Assembly: GCA_016840965.1 (NCBI GenBank)
Contig: JAEORI010000088.1
Coordinates: 1-6,012 of the forward strand
DNA from: Candidatus Thorarchaeota archaeon
Lineage (GTDB): Archaea; Asgardarchaeota; Thorarchaeia; Thorarchaeales; Thorarchaeaceae
DNA length: 6,012 bases
Direction: 5' to 3'
The notes under the pieces are model-generated. The model was not told where the DNA came from. It did no database searches and saw only the letters and a program-made list of their open reading frames with translations. Shown one piece after another: positions 5,840 through 6,012 of this stretch; within the stretch, counting starts at the first letter, position 1, and every line of letters begins with the position of its first letter. The position numbers and the translations under genes are program-made.

Positions 5840-5846
5840 GTAACAA

Positions 5847-6012
5847 CTGTCCGAAACACTTGAAATTAACAACGACGATGCTATTTTGCGAATAGGACGA
5901 GCTCTTTCATCAGGAACTCGGCTAAAGGTACTGAAGATTTTGCTTCAGGGAGAAAAAGACGTGACACGAGTGGCTAGACACCTCGGCGGAACCGAAGCCA
6001 ATGCCAGCGCCC
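5847..6012 (+). CDS. ArsR-like winged-helix transcriptional regulator (5' part only, probable CTG start)
   Basis: The frame reads SETLEINNDDAILRIGRAL after the start codon, then SSGTRLKVLKILLQGEKD and VTRVARHLGGTEANASA, and leaves the window after 55 codons. The pattern ALSSxTRLKxLKxLL followed by a helix-turn-helix with TEANASA matches archaeal ArsR-family winged-helix regulators, in which the second block contains the recognition helix. The ligand- or metal-binding part, if any, lies beyond the window, so the effector is unknown. The start is taken as CTG at 5847 on ribosome-binding-site spacing. TTG at 5886 is the only standard alternative upstream of the HTH, but it has no binding site and would remove 13 residues. 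Being divergent from DUF460 across palindromes, it may control its own gene and DUF460; this is inferred. Confidence 0.75.
   Translation, partial: MSETLEINNDDAILRIGRALSSGTRLKVLKILLQGEKDVTRVARHLGGTEANASA

Overview
The window carries a block of archaeal housekeeping genes. Archaeal origin is shown by a 153-residue S15 beginning MARMHTRRKG, separate Kae1 and Bud32 subunits of KEOPS, a 75-residue Sm-like protein, a DUF460/COG2433 protein with a RuvC/YqgF-like domain, and TATA-type promoters instead of -35/-10 boxes. G+C looks moderate, about 40-45% by eye. I cannot place it more precisely. An uncultured lineage such as an Asgard or TACK-related archaeon would fit, but that is a guess.

Layout, left to right. 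Positions 1-3254 lie on the minus strand and form two transcription units. The first starts at about 3254 and encodes Kae1 (kae1/tsaD family) followed by Bud32. The kae1 stop codon overlaps the bud32 ribosome binding site. The second has its own TATA box near 1584 and encodes ribosomal protein S15, then a DHH-family RecJ/Cdc45-like protein that runs off the left edge and has lost its metal-binding motifs. Divergent from kae1, on the plus strand, is a short Sm-like gene with a TATA box and a GTG start. It converges on the long minus-strand DUF460 gene (3671-5704). Divergent from DUF460 at the right edge is the 5' end of an ArsR-like winged-helix regulator that seems to start with CTG.

Most of the genes serve RNA and translation: t6A tRNA modification (Kae1, Bud32), the small ribosomal subunit (S15), RNA binding (Sm-like), and a likely nucleic-acid-processing protein (DUF460). 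The DHH protein links the block to the archaeal RecJ/Cdc45 replication and repair family. Four genes (S15, Bud32, Sm-like, ArsR-like) share one initiation signal, GAGGT followed by exactly 7 nt and then the start codon. This decides several starts and supports the unusual CTG. The main items for a second look are the catalytically dead DHH protein, a GGQ-containing basic loop between two RNase H-like segments of DUF460, the CTG start, and the shared, palindrome-rich promoter region at 5704-5850. No RNA genes, mobile elements or CRISPR arrays were seen, and no stretch over 300 bases lacks a gene.
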